A stretch of DNA of 64,000 nucleotides from OFTM10 sp964344055. Lineage in GTDB: Bacteria > Actinomycetota > Acidimicrobiia > Acidimicrobiales > Aldehydirespiratoraceae. Positions 33,752 to 41,472 of the stretch are shown here, one piece after another (position 1 is the first letter of the stretch; every line of letters starts with the position of its first letter). Position numbers and translations under genes: made by a program. The DNA lies in NCBI GenBank assembly GCA_964344055.1, contig CAYFLT010000003.1, positions 1-64,000 of the forward strand. The letters are read 5' to 3'. The notes below the pieces were generated by a model that was given only the letters and a program-made list of their open reading frames with translations, searched no databases and had not been told where the DNA came from.

Positions 33752-34264
33752 ATGGAAGCCATGGGCACCGCACCCGCCTCGCCACCGACCCTTCGGGTCA
33801 CGATGCTGCTCGCCGACTCCGCCCAGGTCGCCGATCGGAAGCTGTACGTGCTGGGCGGAGGCGTCACGGTGATCGGTCCCCGTCCCCAGCCGATGGGGGT
33901 GGCGATCCGCATCGAGGTTCCATGGGATCGCGCCAACGTCGCCCATCATTGGCGGCTCGATCTACTCGACGAGGACGGTCACCCGGTGATGCTGCGGGAG
34001 CAGCCCGTGATGGTGCACGGTCGCTTCGAGGCCGGTCGCCCCGCCGGTTTGAAGCCGGGTACGCCGCTGTCGGTGCCGTTGGCGATCACCTTCCCGACGC
34101 TCCCGGTTCAACCGGGCCAGAGCTACACGTGGCAGCTGTCGATCGACGATGCCACACATCTCGATTGGCGCCAGAGCTTCCACGTTCGCACCGGCCCGCC
34201 CGGCCAACCTCCGAAGCCGCCGCCCACGCCGGAGATGCCGACCCCGACCGTCGACGACGAATAG
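33752..34264 (+). CDS. DUF6941-like conserved protein
   Basis: 170-aa protein I know only as a conserved actinobacterial family (possibly DUF6941, from memory). The core LLADSAQVADRKLYVLGGGV, followed by a predicted beta-sandwich (HHWRLDLLDEDGHPVMLREQ, GQSYTWQLSIDDATH), suggests a C2-like or immunoglobulin-like fold. The C-terminal 25 residues are proline-rich. ATG 33752 is the first start; ATG 33761 is possible. It stands alone on the plus strand, splitting the two halves of the cox-type maturation cluster. Confidence 0.72.
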   Translation: MEAMGTAPASPPTLRVTMLLADSAQVADRKLYVLGGGVTVIGPRPQPMGVAIRIEVPWDRANVAHHWRLDLLDEDGHPVMLREQPVMVHGRFEAGRPAGLKPGTPLSVPLAITFPTLPVQPGQSYTWQLSIDDATHLDWRQSFHVRTGPPGQPPKPPPTPEMPTPTVDDE

Positions 34265-34339
34265 AGGCAGCGGGGCTCGGGGGCCGACGAGCGCCGCGAG
34301 CCGCACGGCGCGGGCAGGCACGGCAGAAGCCGAGCCGAG

Positions 34340-35452
34340 CTAGTTGTGGATAGGGCCCTCGGTGAGGGAGAGAGCCACGGCGTCGCGGCCGGTTCGTTGA
34401 CCGATGATCTCGGCAACGATCGAGATCGCCGTCTCCTCCGGCGTGCGTGCCCCGATGTCGAGTCCGATCGGAGAGCGGAGCCGGGCCAACTCGTCGTCGG
34501 ACACTCCGGCCTCGATGAGACGGCGGCTGCGGTCGTCGTGGGTGCGACGGCTCCCCATGACGCCGATGTAGCCGACGTCGGTGGTCAGCGCCGACGTCAC
34601 CGCCGGCACGTCGAACTTGGCGTCGTGGGTCAGGATGCACACCGCGTCGCGCGGGCCGAGCGCGCCACCCACGTCGGCGAGCAGCCGATCCGGCCAGTCG
34701 ACCACCACGTCGTCCGCCATCGGGAAGCGGGCCTTCGTGGCGAACACCTCCCGGGCGTCACACACGGTGACCCGGTAGCCGAGCACCTTCGCGACCCTGG
34801 CCAGGGCGGCGGTGAAGTCGACCGCACCGAAGATCAACATCTGCGGCGGCGGGGCGAAACTCTCGATGAAGACCGACACCACACCCTCACGCGCTTCGCC
34901 GTGCTCGCCGTAGTGGCGGATCCCGGATCTCCCGGCCGCGAGCTCGCCCAGAACATCGCGCTCGACGACCCGCTCGAGATCCTCGTCGCCGAGCGAGCCG
35001 AGGGTGGCGGGTCCATCGCCTCCGGCGGCTCGGACGAGCAGCTTGGCCCCCGCGCCGGGACCGTCGATGATCGTGGCCAACGCAACGGGCACTTCCGCCT
35101 CGAGGTCGGCACGCAGCTGGCCATACCACCCGTGAGGCTCGGGATCGAAGCGCTCCAGGAAGAGATGGATCGTGCCGCCGCAGGTGAGCCCGACCGCGAA
35201 TGCTTCGTCGTCGGAGTAGCCGAATGTGACGATCCGGTGGGCGTCCGATTCCAGGACATCGAGGGCCTCGATCACCACGGCGCCTTCGACACATCCGCCC
35301 GAGACGGATCCGCGAACGTCGCTCTCGGCGGTGACGGCCATGGCGGCACCCGGGAGTCGCGGTCCGGAGCCCTCGAGGTCGACGACCCGGGCGATCGCGA
35401 CGTCGGCACCGGCTCTGGTCCAGCGATCGAGATCGTCGAGCAGTTCTCTCAC
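34340..35452 (-). CDS. XdhC/CoxI-family maturation protein
   Basis: 370-aa protein of the XdhC/CoxI family, which binds the molybdenum cofactor and helps its sulfuration and insertion into molybdenum hydroxylases. The N-terminal XdhC_CoxI domain shows GSGPRLPGAAMAVTAESDVR and GSVSGGCVEGAVVIEALDVL; the C-terminal Rossmann domain shows MLIFGAVDFTAALARVAKVL and DVGYIGVMGSRRTHDDRSRR. The cofactor-contacting Cys in GGCVEG is kept. GTG 35452 overlaps the stop of the VWA gene (GTGA). Together with the MoxR and VWA genes it forms a CoxD-CoxE-CoxF-like set. Confidence 0.93.
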   Translation of the reverse strand: MRELLDDLDRWTRAGADVAIARVVDLEGSGPRLPGAAMAVTAESDVRGSVSGGCVEGAVVIEALDVLESDAHRIVTFGYSDDEAFAVGLTCGGTIHLFLERFDPEPHGWYGQLRADLEAEVPVALATIIDGPGAGAKLLVRAAGGDGPATLGSLGDEDLERVVERDVLGELAAGRSGIRHYGEHGEAREGVVSVFIESFAPPPQMLIFGAVDFTAALARVAKVLGYRVTVCDAREVFATKARFPMADDVVVDWPDRLLADVGGALGPRDAVCILTHDAKFDVPAVTSALTTDVGYIGVMGSRRTHDDRSRRLIEAGVSDDELARLRSPIGLDIGARTPEETAISIVAEIIGQRTGRDAVALSLTEGPIHN

Positions 35453-36627
35453 GGGTTGCCACCTCCGACAACGACAGGTCCGGCCGGTCCGTTCGGTTCC
35501 AGCATGCCCGAGTCGTCGAGCAACAAGGCAGCGAGTGCCTCCAGGGAGTCGAGTGAATGTCCCTCGACGAACGCGTCGAGATGCGGCAGGGCCGCGGCCA
35601 TCCCCCGCGCGAGCGGTTCGTATCCCGGCGAAGCCTTGAGGGGGTTGACCCACACGAGGCGATGAGCCACCCGTTGGAGGCGCTCCATCTGCTCGCCGAG
35701 GAAGTCGGGGTCGCCTCGATCCCAACCGTCGGAGAGGATCACCACCACCGCGCCGCGAGCCATGCCCCGACAGCCCCACTCGTCGTTGAATGCCCGCAGA
35801 CCGTCGCCGAGTCGGGTGCCCCCGGACCAGTCCTCCACTGCCAGTCCGGCCGCGTCGAGTGCCCGGTCCGGGTCGCGCGAGGACAGCTCGCGGGTGACCC
35901 TCGTGAGCCGGGTGCCCAACGCGAACACCTCGACGCGGGCTCGACCGACCACAGCCGCGTGGGCGAACCGGATGAGCGCCCGGGCGTAGGGCTCCATCGA
36001 ACCGGAGACATCGAGCAGCAGTACCAACCGACGGGGACGCTGCTCCGGCCTCGTCCGCACGGGGAGCACGGATTCTCCACCGGTTCGGAGTGCAGCTCGG
36101 ACGGTTCGGCGTACATCGACCGGCCCGCTGGCACCACTTCGCCGATGGGGACGCGGCCGGCGCCGGCGACTGCGGCGCATCGGGCCTCGCAGGCGGATCT
36201 GCTCCATCAGGCGTTGCGACTCGGCGAGTTCATCGGCGGTGTAGTCGGCGAAGTCCTTGGCCCCGAGGACCTCCACGGCGGAGTAGCGAAGCGACAGGAC
36301 GTCGTCGCCGGCGTCGTCGTCCGCGGCATCTCCTCCATCGGCGTCGTCGTCGTCGATTGCCAGGGTCATCGTCTGGGTGTCCGCTTCCGCCTCGAAGAGC
36401 GGGACGGCAGTGACCGACCCCCAGTAGCTCACGTAGACGGTGTTGAAGAGCTCGAGGTCCTCGGGCCGATGGATCAGCGTCGTCCGGGCCGCCCAGTAGG
36501 CGTGATCGGGGTTGCCGACGTCGATCGCCGCCATGGCCTCGGCGTAGAGACGAGACGAAGTGAGCGAGACCGCCAGGCCGGCGCCCCGGAGGGCGTCGAC
36601 GAATCCGACGACCGCCCGCTCTCCCAC
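35449..36627 (-). CDS. VWA-domain CoxE-like protein
   Basis: 392-aa protein with an N-terminal helical CoxE part (LTSSRLYAEAMAAIDVGNPD) and an acidic, low-complexity segment (residues about 92-107). A very basic patch (MRRSRRRRPRPHRR) and a C-terminal von Willebrand A domain follow, whose MIDAS reads DVSGSMEPYA with the later Thr and Asp in WSGGTRLGDG and VILSDGWDRGD. CoxE works with the CoxD ATPase in maturing the copper-molybdenum site of CO dehydrogenase. The start is at 36627, three bp after the MoxR stop. Its stop overlaps the XdhC gene. Confidence 0.92.
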   Translation of the reverse strand: MGERAVVGFVDALRGAGLAVSLTSSRLYAEAMAAIDVGNPDHAYWAARTTLIHRPEDLELFNTVYVSYWGSVTAVPLFEAEADTQTMTLAIDDDDADGGDAADDDAGDDVLSLRYSAVEVLGAKDFADYTADELAESQRLMEQIRLRGPMRRSRRRRPRPHRRSGASGPVDVRRTVRAALRTGGESVLPVRTRPEQRPRRLVLLLDVSGSMEPYARALIRFAHAAVVGRARVEVFALGTRLTRVTRELSSRDPDRALDAAGLAVEDWSGGTRLGDGLRAFNDEWGCRGMARGAVVVILSDGWDRGDPDFLGEQMERLQRVAHRLVWVNPLKASPGYEPLARGMAAALPHLDAFVEGHSLDSLEALAALLLDDSGMLEPNGPAGPVVVGGGNP

Positions 36628-36630
36628 CGT

Positions 36631-37542
36631 TCAGCCTCCGGTGGCGGTACGGACGAGCGAGTTGAGATCGTTCTCGAGCACCCGACGGATGTCCTCGCGG
36701 TACTTGAGGAGGGTGCCGAGCGTGGCCTCGACGTGCTCCTCGACCAGTTCGTCATCGCCCATGAGGGTGATGGCGCGAGCCCAATCGATCGTTTCGGCGA
36801 CGCCCGGCGGCTTGTAGAGCCCGACATTACGCATCGATGCGGCGGCGTTCGCCACCTGGCGAGCGAGCCGTTCGCTGACTTCGGGGGCCCGAAGCCGGAT
36901 GATCTCGACCTCGCGCCGCGTGTCGGGATGCGCGACCCAGTGATAGAGGCAGCGGCGCTTGAGCGCGTCGTGGACGTCGCGGGTGCGGTTCGAGGTGACC
37001 ACGACGACCGGAGGATGCTCGGCACGGAAGGTACCGATCTCGGGAACGGTGACGGCGTAATCGGCGAGGATTTCGAGCAGGAACGCCTCGAACTCGTCGT
37101 CGGCGCGATCGACCTCGTCGATCAGGAGGACCGGCGGCGGTCCATCGCCATGGGCGATCGCCTGGAGTAGGGGTCGGCGGACGAGGAAGCGCTCGTCGTA
37201 CAGCTCGTCCTCGAGAACACGATCGCTCTCCTCCCCGGCGCGGCCGGTAGCCTCAGCCGTGCGGAGGTGCAGCAGCTGGCGGGCGTAATCCCATTCGTAG
37301 ACCGCCTGACCGACGTCGATTCCTTCGTAGCACTGCAGCCTCAGCAGCGGTCCACCGATCCACTCGGAGAGCACGTTGGCGACCTCGGTCTTGCCGACGC
37401 CGGGTTCGCCCTCGAGCAGCAGCGGTCGTTCGAGCTTCAGCGCCAGGAAGATCGCCGTCGCAAGGCCCTCGTCCGGCAGGTACTGATGCGCGCGGAGCGC
37501 CTCGGCGACGTCGTCGGGTCCGGCCGGTGGATTGTCGAGCAC
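36631..37542 (-). CDS. MoxR-family AAA+ ATPase, CoxD-like
   Basis: 303-aa ATPase. Walker A LLEGEPGVGKTEVANVLSEW, Walker B VLLIDEVDRADDEFEAFLLE, sensor 1 VVVTSNRTRDVHDALKRRCL and the MoxR feature LRLQCYEGIDVGQAVYEWDY are all present. CoxD acts as a chaperone that inserts sulfur and copper into the active site of CO dehydrogenase. GTG 37542 is used as start; a TTG three bases earlier is possible. It is the first gene of a three-gene run (MoxR, VWA, XdhC) with no CO dehydrogenase structural genes in the window. Confidence 0.92.
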   Translation of the reverse strand: MLDNPPAGPDDVAEALRAHQYLPDEGLATAIFLALKLERPLLLEGEPGVGKTEVANVLSEWIGGPLLRLQCYEGIDVGQAVYEWDYARQLLHLRTAEATGRAGEESDRVLEDELYDERFLVRRPLLQAIAHGDGPPPVLLIDEVDRADDEFEAFLLEILADYAVTVPEIGTFRAEHPPVVVVTSNRTRDVHDALKRRCLYHWVAHPDTRREVEIIRLRAPEVSERLARQVANAAASMRNVGLYKPPGVAETIDWARAITLMGDDELVEEHVEATLGTLLKYREDIRRVLENDLNSLVRTATGG

Positions 37543-37614
37543 CAACTCAGGCTAGGGGCAGTGGACCAGCAACGCTGGTGCCTGCCACCCGTCGTCGGTG
37601 CGCCGTATGGGCAG

Positions 37615-37788
37615 TCAGCGACGGCGGGCCCGGGAGCGGGCGGCGTCGAGGCTGCGGCGAGACTCGACGAGTTCGGTGATCGGTGCGCCAGAAGCTCGGA
37701 GATCCTGGTGCTGGTTCCACGCGTCGAGCAACGCCGGAAGCGCCGAAAGGGGGGATTGGCTGACGTGGAGGGTGTCACTGGTCTTCAT
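37615..37788 (-). CDS. Small hypothetical protein, 57 aa
   Basis: Short reading frame from ATG 37788 to TGA 37615. The peptide has a helix-prone middle (LSALPALLDAWNQHQDL) and a basic tail (ESRRSLDAARSRARRR). It fills the otherwise empty gap between the MoxR gene and the divergent Lrp gene, with codon use like real genes here. No family is recognised; the tail could bind nucleic acid. Reality is moderately supported. Confidence 0.45.
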   Translation of the reverse strand: MKTSDTLHVSQSPLSALPALLDAWNQHQDLRASGAPITELVESRRSLDAARSRARRR

Positions 37789-37833
37789 GTCCTGAGCGTA
37801 CGAAATCCTGCACCTTCGATCCCGTCGTTCTTT

Positions 37834-37870
37834 TGCCTCAGATCGGATATTTGCCGCTGTTTCAGAGGCA
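37834..37870. promoter_or_regulatory. Inverted repeat upstream of the Lrp gene
   Basis: TGCCTC (37834-37839) and GAGGCA (37865-37870) flank an AT-richer stretch (GGATATTTGCC) 31 bp before the Lrp start. Lrp-type regulators usually bind spaced, AT-rich inverted sites near their own gene, so this may be an autoregulatory site. Confidence 0.4.
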
Positions 37871-37901
37871 TATACACTCCTGTGCTTTCGAAACCACTAG
37901 C

Positions 37902-38348
37902 ATGATTCTCATGTTGGATTCGATCTCACGGACGATCCTCGAAGAGCTGCAGACCGATGCTCGCATCAGCTACCGGGAGCTCGGCGAGCGGGTGGGCCTG
38001 TCGCCGCCAGCGGTGACCGAGCGGGTGAAGCGGCTCGAACGCGACGGCATCATCACCGGCTACACCGCCACCGTCGATCCGGCTGCACTCGGCTTTCCGA
38101 TCCAGGTGATCGTGCGGGTCATGTCCGCCGGAACGAATGCACCCGCCATCGATGAGCTGGCGGCCGGTCTGCCCGAGGTGGTCGAGTGCAACCGGGTCAC
38201 CGGCAAGGAGAGTCACGTCATCCGCGCCTGGCTGCCCGACGTCCATCATCTCGGAGATCTCACCGAGCGGCTCTGGGAGTACGGCGACACCGAGTCCAAT
38301 GTCGTCACCTCGAGCCCGGTTCGCCGCCGCCAGATCCGCCTCACCTGA
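37902..38348 (+). CDS. Lrp/AsnC-family regulator
   Basis: 148-aa regulator. N-terminal HTH: ISRTILEELQTDARISYREL with GERVGLSPPAVTERVKRLER; C-terminal RAM/AsnC ligand domain (TATVDPAALGFPIQVIVRVM, VVECNRVTGKESHVIRAWLP). These proteins sense amino acids or related metabolites and form octamers. ATG 37902 is used; ATG 37911 (MLDSISRT) is equally plausible. It is divergent from the small hypothetical gene and convergent with the ABC exporter genes. The target is not evident from context. Confidence 0.92.
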   Translation: MILMLDSISRTILEELQTDARISYRELGERVGLSPPAVTERVKRLERDGIITGYTATVDPAALGFPIQVIVRVMSAGTNAPAIDELAAGLPEVVECNRVTGKESHVIRAWLPDVHHLGDLTERLWEYGDTESNVVTSSPVRRRQIRLT

Positions 38349-38401
38349 CCCGCTATTCATCCCGGAACAAAACCGAGTCAGCTGGCACCGATCTGTGCAG
38401 G

Positions 38402-39223
38402 TCAGGGGCTGAGACGCTCGAGTTCGTAGCGGGCCCAGGCGCCGAAGACGACAAGACCGGCAACGATGACGAGCAGGCCGGGCCAGGTTTCGGCCCAAGT
38501 GATGTCACCGATGAACCCCTGGCGGGTCATGCGAATGAGATTCGTGGCCGGGTTGTAGCGAGCGACCGTGTGCATCCAGCCGGTGAGCAGCGACATCGGG
38601 ACCTGGCCGATCGACGGGAAGAGGAACGTGAACGCGATGATGTTCACCAGCACCATCGCCCGGATGTGACCGATTCTCAGCACCACGGCCAGCCCCATCG
38701 CGCCGACCACGAGCGCTCCACCCAACCCGCCGACGATGGCGAGCACGAGCCCCAGGATCCCACCCGGCAGCGAGGCGCCCTTCGGGACGCAGAGGAGCAG
38801 CACCAGCGTGATCGGGATCACCGACCGCATCGCGGTGTACGCCAGCGGGCCGACGATGATCATGCTGCGCCGAACCGGGCTCACCAACAGGCGGTCGATG
38901 AATCCGTTGTCGAGATCGGTGGCCATGGTTCCGGCCGCACCCATCCCGGCGAACGACGCTGTCTGGACGAGCGCGTAAGGCCCAACCCAGTTGATGAAGT
39001 TGTCGGTCGGGAAACCGTCCAGCCGAGTGACACCTTCGAAGCTGCCGGTGAAGGCCATGACGAAGAAGATCGGCATCACGATCGTGGGGACCAGGATCGA
39101 GGGGATACGGACGATCCGAATGAGTGATCGCCGAGACAGCTCCATGAAGGCCGGGAACGACGACGGCATGGCGAGAGGATGCCCAGAAGAAGCTGGAGCT
39201 GGGGCGGGTGCGGGTGCGGTCAC
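38402..39223 (-). CDS. ABC-2 type permease (second)
   Basis: 273-aa integral membrane subunit of an ABC-2 exporter (DrrB-like). After an Ala-Pro-rich N-terminus there are six hydrophobic segments; SMIIVGPLAYTAMRSVIPIT and the late GQVPMSLLTGWMHTVARYNP with ATNLIRMTRQGFIGD match the ABC2_membrane signature. GTG 39223 overlaps the stop of the first permease (GTGA). With the ATPase and first permease it forms a heteromeric exporter for a lipid, antibiotic or other hydrophobic compound. Confidence 0.92.
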   Translation of the reverse strand: MTAPAPAPAPASSGHPLAMPSSFPAFMELSRRSLIRIVRIPSILVPTIVMPIFFVMAFTGSFEGVTRLDGFPTDNFINWVGPYALVQTASFAGMGAAGTMATDLDNGFIDRLLVSPVRRSMIIVGPLAYTAMRSVIPITLVLLLCVPKGASLPGGILGLVLAIVGGLGGALVVGAMGLAVVLRIGHIRAMVLVNIIAFTFLFPSIGQVPMSLLTGWMHTVARYNPATNLIRMTRQGFIGDITWAETWPGLLVIVAGLVVFGAWARYELERLSP

Positions 39224-40023
39224 GATGCCCGCAACCTCCGGAGGTGCATCCGGTAGGCCATCGAGAGCGAGATCAGGGCCACCACCGAGATCCATGCCAA
39301 CGCGCTGACGAAGTCCCCCATGTCGAAGCCCTCGAGCGCGATCCGGCGGGTCGGGTCGACGATCAAGGTGAAGGGGTTCACTTCGGCAACCGACTGGTAC
39401 CAGCCCGACATGAGCTCGGTCGGGAAGAACGCCGACGAGACGAAGATCATCATGAAGATCAGCGGAAACAGCGACTGGGTGGCCTCCGACGAGCCGGTCC
39501 GCAGCGCCACCGCGATGCTGAACCCGCCGATCGCGAGCGACAGCGCCATGGCGATCACGATGATCGCGACCGCTGCAGTCAGCCCACCCTGGACCGGAGC
39601 GCCGGCCACGGCGAACGCCAGCATCAGCGCCGCGGCGAGACCGCCACTGAAGACCGCCCCACCCGCCATACGTCCGACGAGGATCGACTGGCGGGCGACG
39701 GGCGAGGTGATCAACCGGTCGAAGAAGCCCGATTCGATGTCGAGCGCCAACGCGGTCCCCGCCTCTCCCGCGTTGAACGAGATGCCCTGGAGGATCGAGG
39801 CGGGCAGGATGAACTGGAGAAAGGAGTCGACCTCCGGAAAGCCCGGCAGGTTGGTGGCCTTCTCGAACTGGGCGGCGTAGACCGCCGCCAGCATCAGCGG
39901 AAAGAAGATCGACGGCGTCCACGACGCGGGCTGGCGCCACGTGTTCAGCACCGACCGCCACGACAGCGCAGCCGCCTGTTCTCCGCCCACGCGCAGCGAC
40001 AGTCGACCGGAGAGCGTGGTCAC
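39220..40023 (-). CDS. ABC-2 type permease (first)
   Basis: 267-aa membrane subunit of the same exporter. TWRQPASWTPSIFFPLMLAA opens the first span, and GFFDRLITSPVARQSILVGR is the conserved cytoplasmic loop that contacts the ATPase. The end, AEVNPFTLIVDPTRRIALEG, is the ABC-2 hallmark. The start is GTG 40023, overlapping the ATPase stop, so ATPase and both permeases are translated as one unit. Confidence 0.92.
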   Translation of the reverse strand: MTTLSGRLSLRVGGEQAAALSWRSVLNTWRQPASWTPSIFFPLMLAAVYAAQFEKATNLPGFPEVDSFLQFILPASILQGISFNAGEAGTALALDIESGFFDRLITSPVARQSILVGRMAGGAVFSGGLAAALMLAFAVAGAPVQGGLTAAVAIIVIAMALSLAIGGFSIAVALRTGSSEATQSLFPLIFMMIFVSSAFFPTELMSGWYQSVAEVNPFTLIVDPTRRIALEGFDMGDFVSALAWISVVALISLSMAYRMHLRRLRAS

Positions 40024-40985
40024 GGTGCCGCTGCAGCTTCGGGCGTCGCCCCTTCGAGCCGCCGGCCGGTCGCCTCCGCGAAGACATCGTCCAGACTCGG
40101 CGAGTCCAGTTCCACGTGGGCCACGGACACCCCACCCTCATCGAGCGCACGGACGACGTCGGCCAGCCGACCTGCTCCCCCACGGAGACCGATCGCAACG
40201 CGGCCGGGTCGAGCTGGTCGCGTCTCGCCGAAACCGGCCAACACCGACCGGGCGGCGTCGAGGTCGGCGCCGTCCGCCACCTCGATGCGAAGCGTCGGGT
40301 CACCGACCGCCTCCTTCAACGACGTCGGGTCGCCCTCGCGGACGATGCGACCGTTGTCGATTATGGCCACGCGGGCCGCAAGCTGGTCGGCTTCCTCGAG
40401 GTACTGGGTCGTGAGGAACACCGTCGTGCCGTCGGCGTTGAGTGAGCGGACCTCGTCCCAGACCGCCAGCCGGCTCGTCGGGTCGAGCCCGGTGGTCGGC
40501 TCGTCGAGGAAGAGCACCGTCGGCCGATGCACGAGCGCCAGCGCGAGATCGAGACGCCGACGCATACCACCGGAGTACTGACCCACTCGCCGACCCGCCG
40601 CGCCGGTGAGGCCGACTCGCTCGAGGAGTTCGCCCGTACGGACCGAGGCTTCCCTACGACCGAGGCCGTGCAACACGGCTTGGAGCCGGAGCAGTTCATT
40701 GCCCGTCATCAGCGGATCGATCGCGGCGTCCTGCAGCGCCACCCCGATGGCTCGACGCACCGCGTTCGCCTCGGTCACCACATCGTGTCCGGCCACCCGG
40801 GCCGAGCCGGCGGTCGGCCGGAGCAGGGTCACCAGCATGCGCACGGTGGTGGACTTGCCCGCGCCGTTGGGTCCGAGGAAGCCGAAGATCTCTCCGTCGT
40901 CGACCGCGAGGTCGATCCCATCGACCGCGACGAGGTCGCCGAAGCGGCGAACCAGGCCCGTGGCCTCGATCGGTTGCGCGCTCAT
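40020..40985 (-). CDS. ABC transporter ATPase, DrrA-like
   Basis: 321-aa nucleotide-binding subunit. Walker A GFLGPNGAGKSTTVRMLVTL, Q-loop VALQDAAIDPLMTG, signature QYSGGMRRRLDLALALVHRP, Walker B VLFLDEPTTGLDPTSRL and H-loop-like TTQYLEEADQLAARVAIIDN (Gln in place of the switch His). That LTTQYLEEAD form is typical of DrrA-type drug exporters. The C-terminal 90 residues are the DrrA regulatory extension. It overlaps the FtsB-like gene by 4 bp, so exporter expression is tied to the eno-ftsB operon. Confidence 0.94.
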   Translation of the reverse strand: MSAQPIEATGLVRRFGDLVAVDGIDLAVDDGEIFGFLGPNGAGKSTTVRMLVTLLRPTAGSARVAGHDVVTEANAVRRAIGVALQDAAIDPLMTGNELLRLQAVLHGLGRREASVRTGELLERVGLTGAAGRRVGQYSGGMRRRLDLALALVHRPTVLFLDEPTTGLDPTSRLAVWDEVRSLNADGTTVFLTTQYLEEADQLAARVAIIDNGRIVREGDPTSLKEAVGDPTLRIEVADGADLDAARSVLAGFGETRPARPGRVAIGLRGGAGRLADVVRALDEGGVSVAHVELDSPSLDDVFAEATGRRLEGATPEAAAAP

Positions 40986-41470
40986 GGGTCCGAGTTGCAG
41001 CCGCGAACGCCGGGAATCGAGTACGTCTCGGCTCCCGGAAGCACGTACGGCCCGAAACAGCGACCCCGTTCCTCGATGCCTGCCGCCCCGCTCATCGAGT
41101 CGATCTCCTGCTGGATCTCGGCGATCTCCGCCTCCAGCTCGGCGCGGCGATCGCGAGCGTCGTCGAGTTCCTGTTGCTGTTCGCGCCAGTCGCCGACCGG
41201 GATGGCGGCGAGCCCTGCCCCGACGGCGATGGTGCCGGCGATCAGGCCGCCCCGAACGATCCGTCCCGACCGGAAGCGTCGGGCCGGCGCCTGACGTGTG
41301 GACGCTGCGGCGGCCGGCCGGGTTCGGGCAGCCGCCGGCTTCTTGGCAGCCCGCTTCTTCGTGGCCCGCTTGGCCGGCGTCGGCTTCTTGGCTGACCCCT
41401 TTGCGGGAGCGCGTGAGGTTGTCGGGCGCTTGGCCGATGACCTCGGTCGGGGGGATGAGGGTCGGGCCAT
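40982..41470 (-). CDS. FtsB/DivIC-like septum formation protein
   Basis: 162-aa bitopic protein. A long basic Lys/Ala/Pro-rich cytoplasmic tail (AKKPTPAKRATKKRAAKKPA) precedes one transmembrane helix (IVRGGLIAGTIAVGAGLAAI). A coiled coil (REQQQELDDARDRRAELEAE) and a short C-terminal domain follow. This is the layout of FtsB/DivIC, which links the FtsQ-FtsL complex to septal wall synthesis. It lies two bp after eno, the usual actinobacterial order. Compared with standard neighbours, DUF501-ppx is not next to it but 9 kb away. Confidence 0.85.
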   Translation of the reverse strand: MARPSSPRPRSSAKRPTTSRAPAKGSAKKPTPAKRATKKRAAKKPAAARTRPAAAASTRQAPARRFRSGRIVRGGLIAGTIAVGAGLAAIPVGDWREQQQELDDARDRRAELEAEIAEIQQEIDSMSGAAGIEERGRCFGPYVLPGAETYSIPGVRGCNSDP

Positions 41471-41472
41471 GG

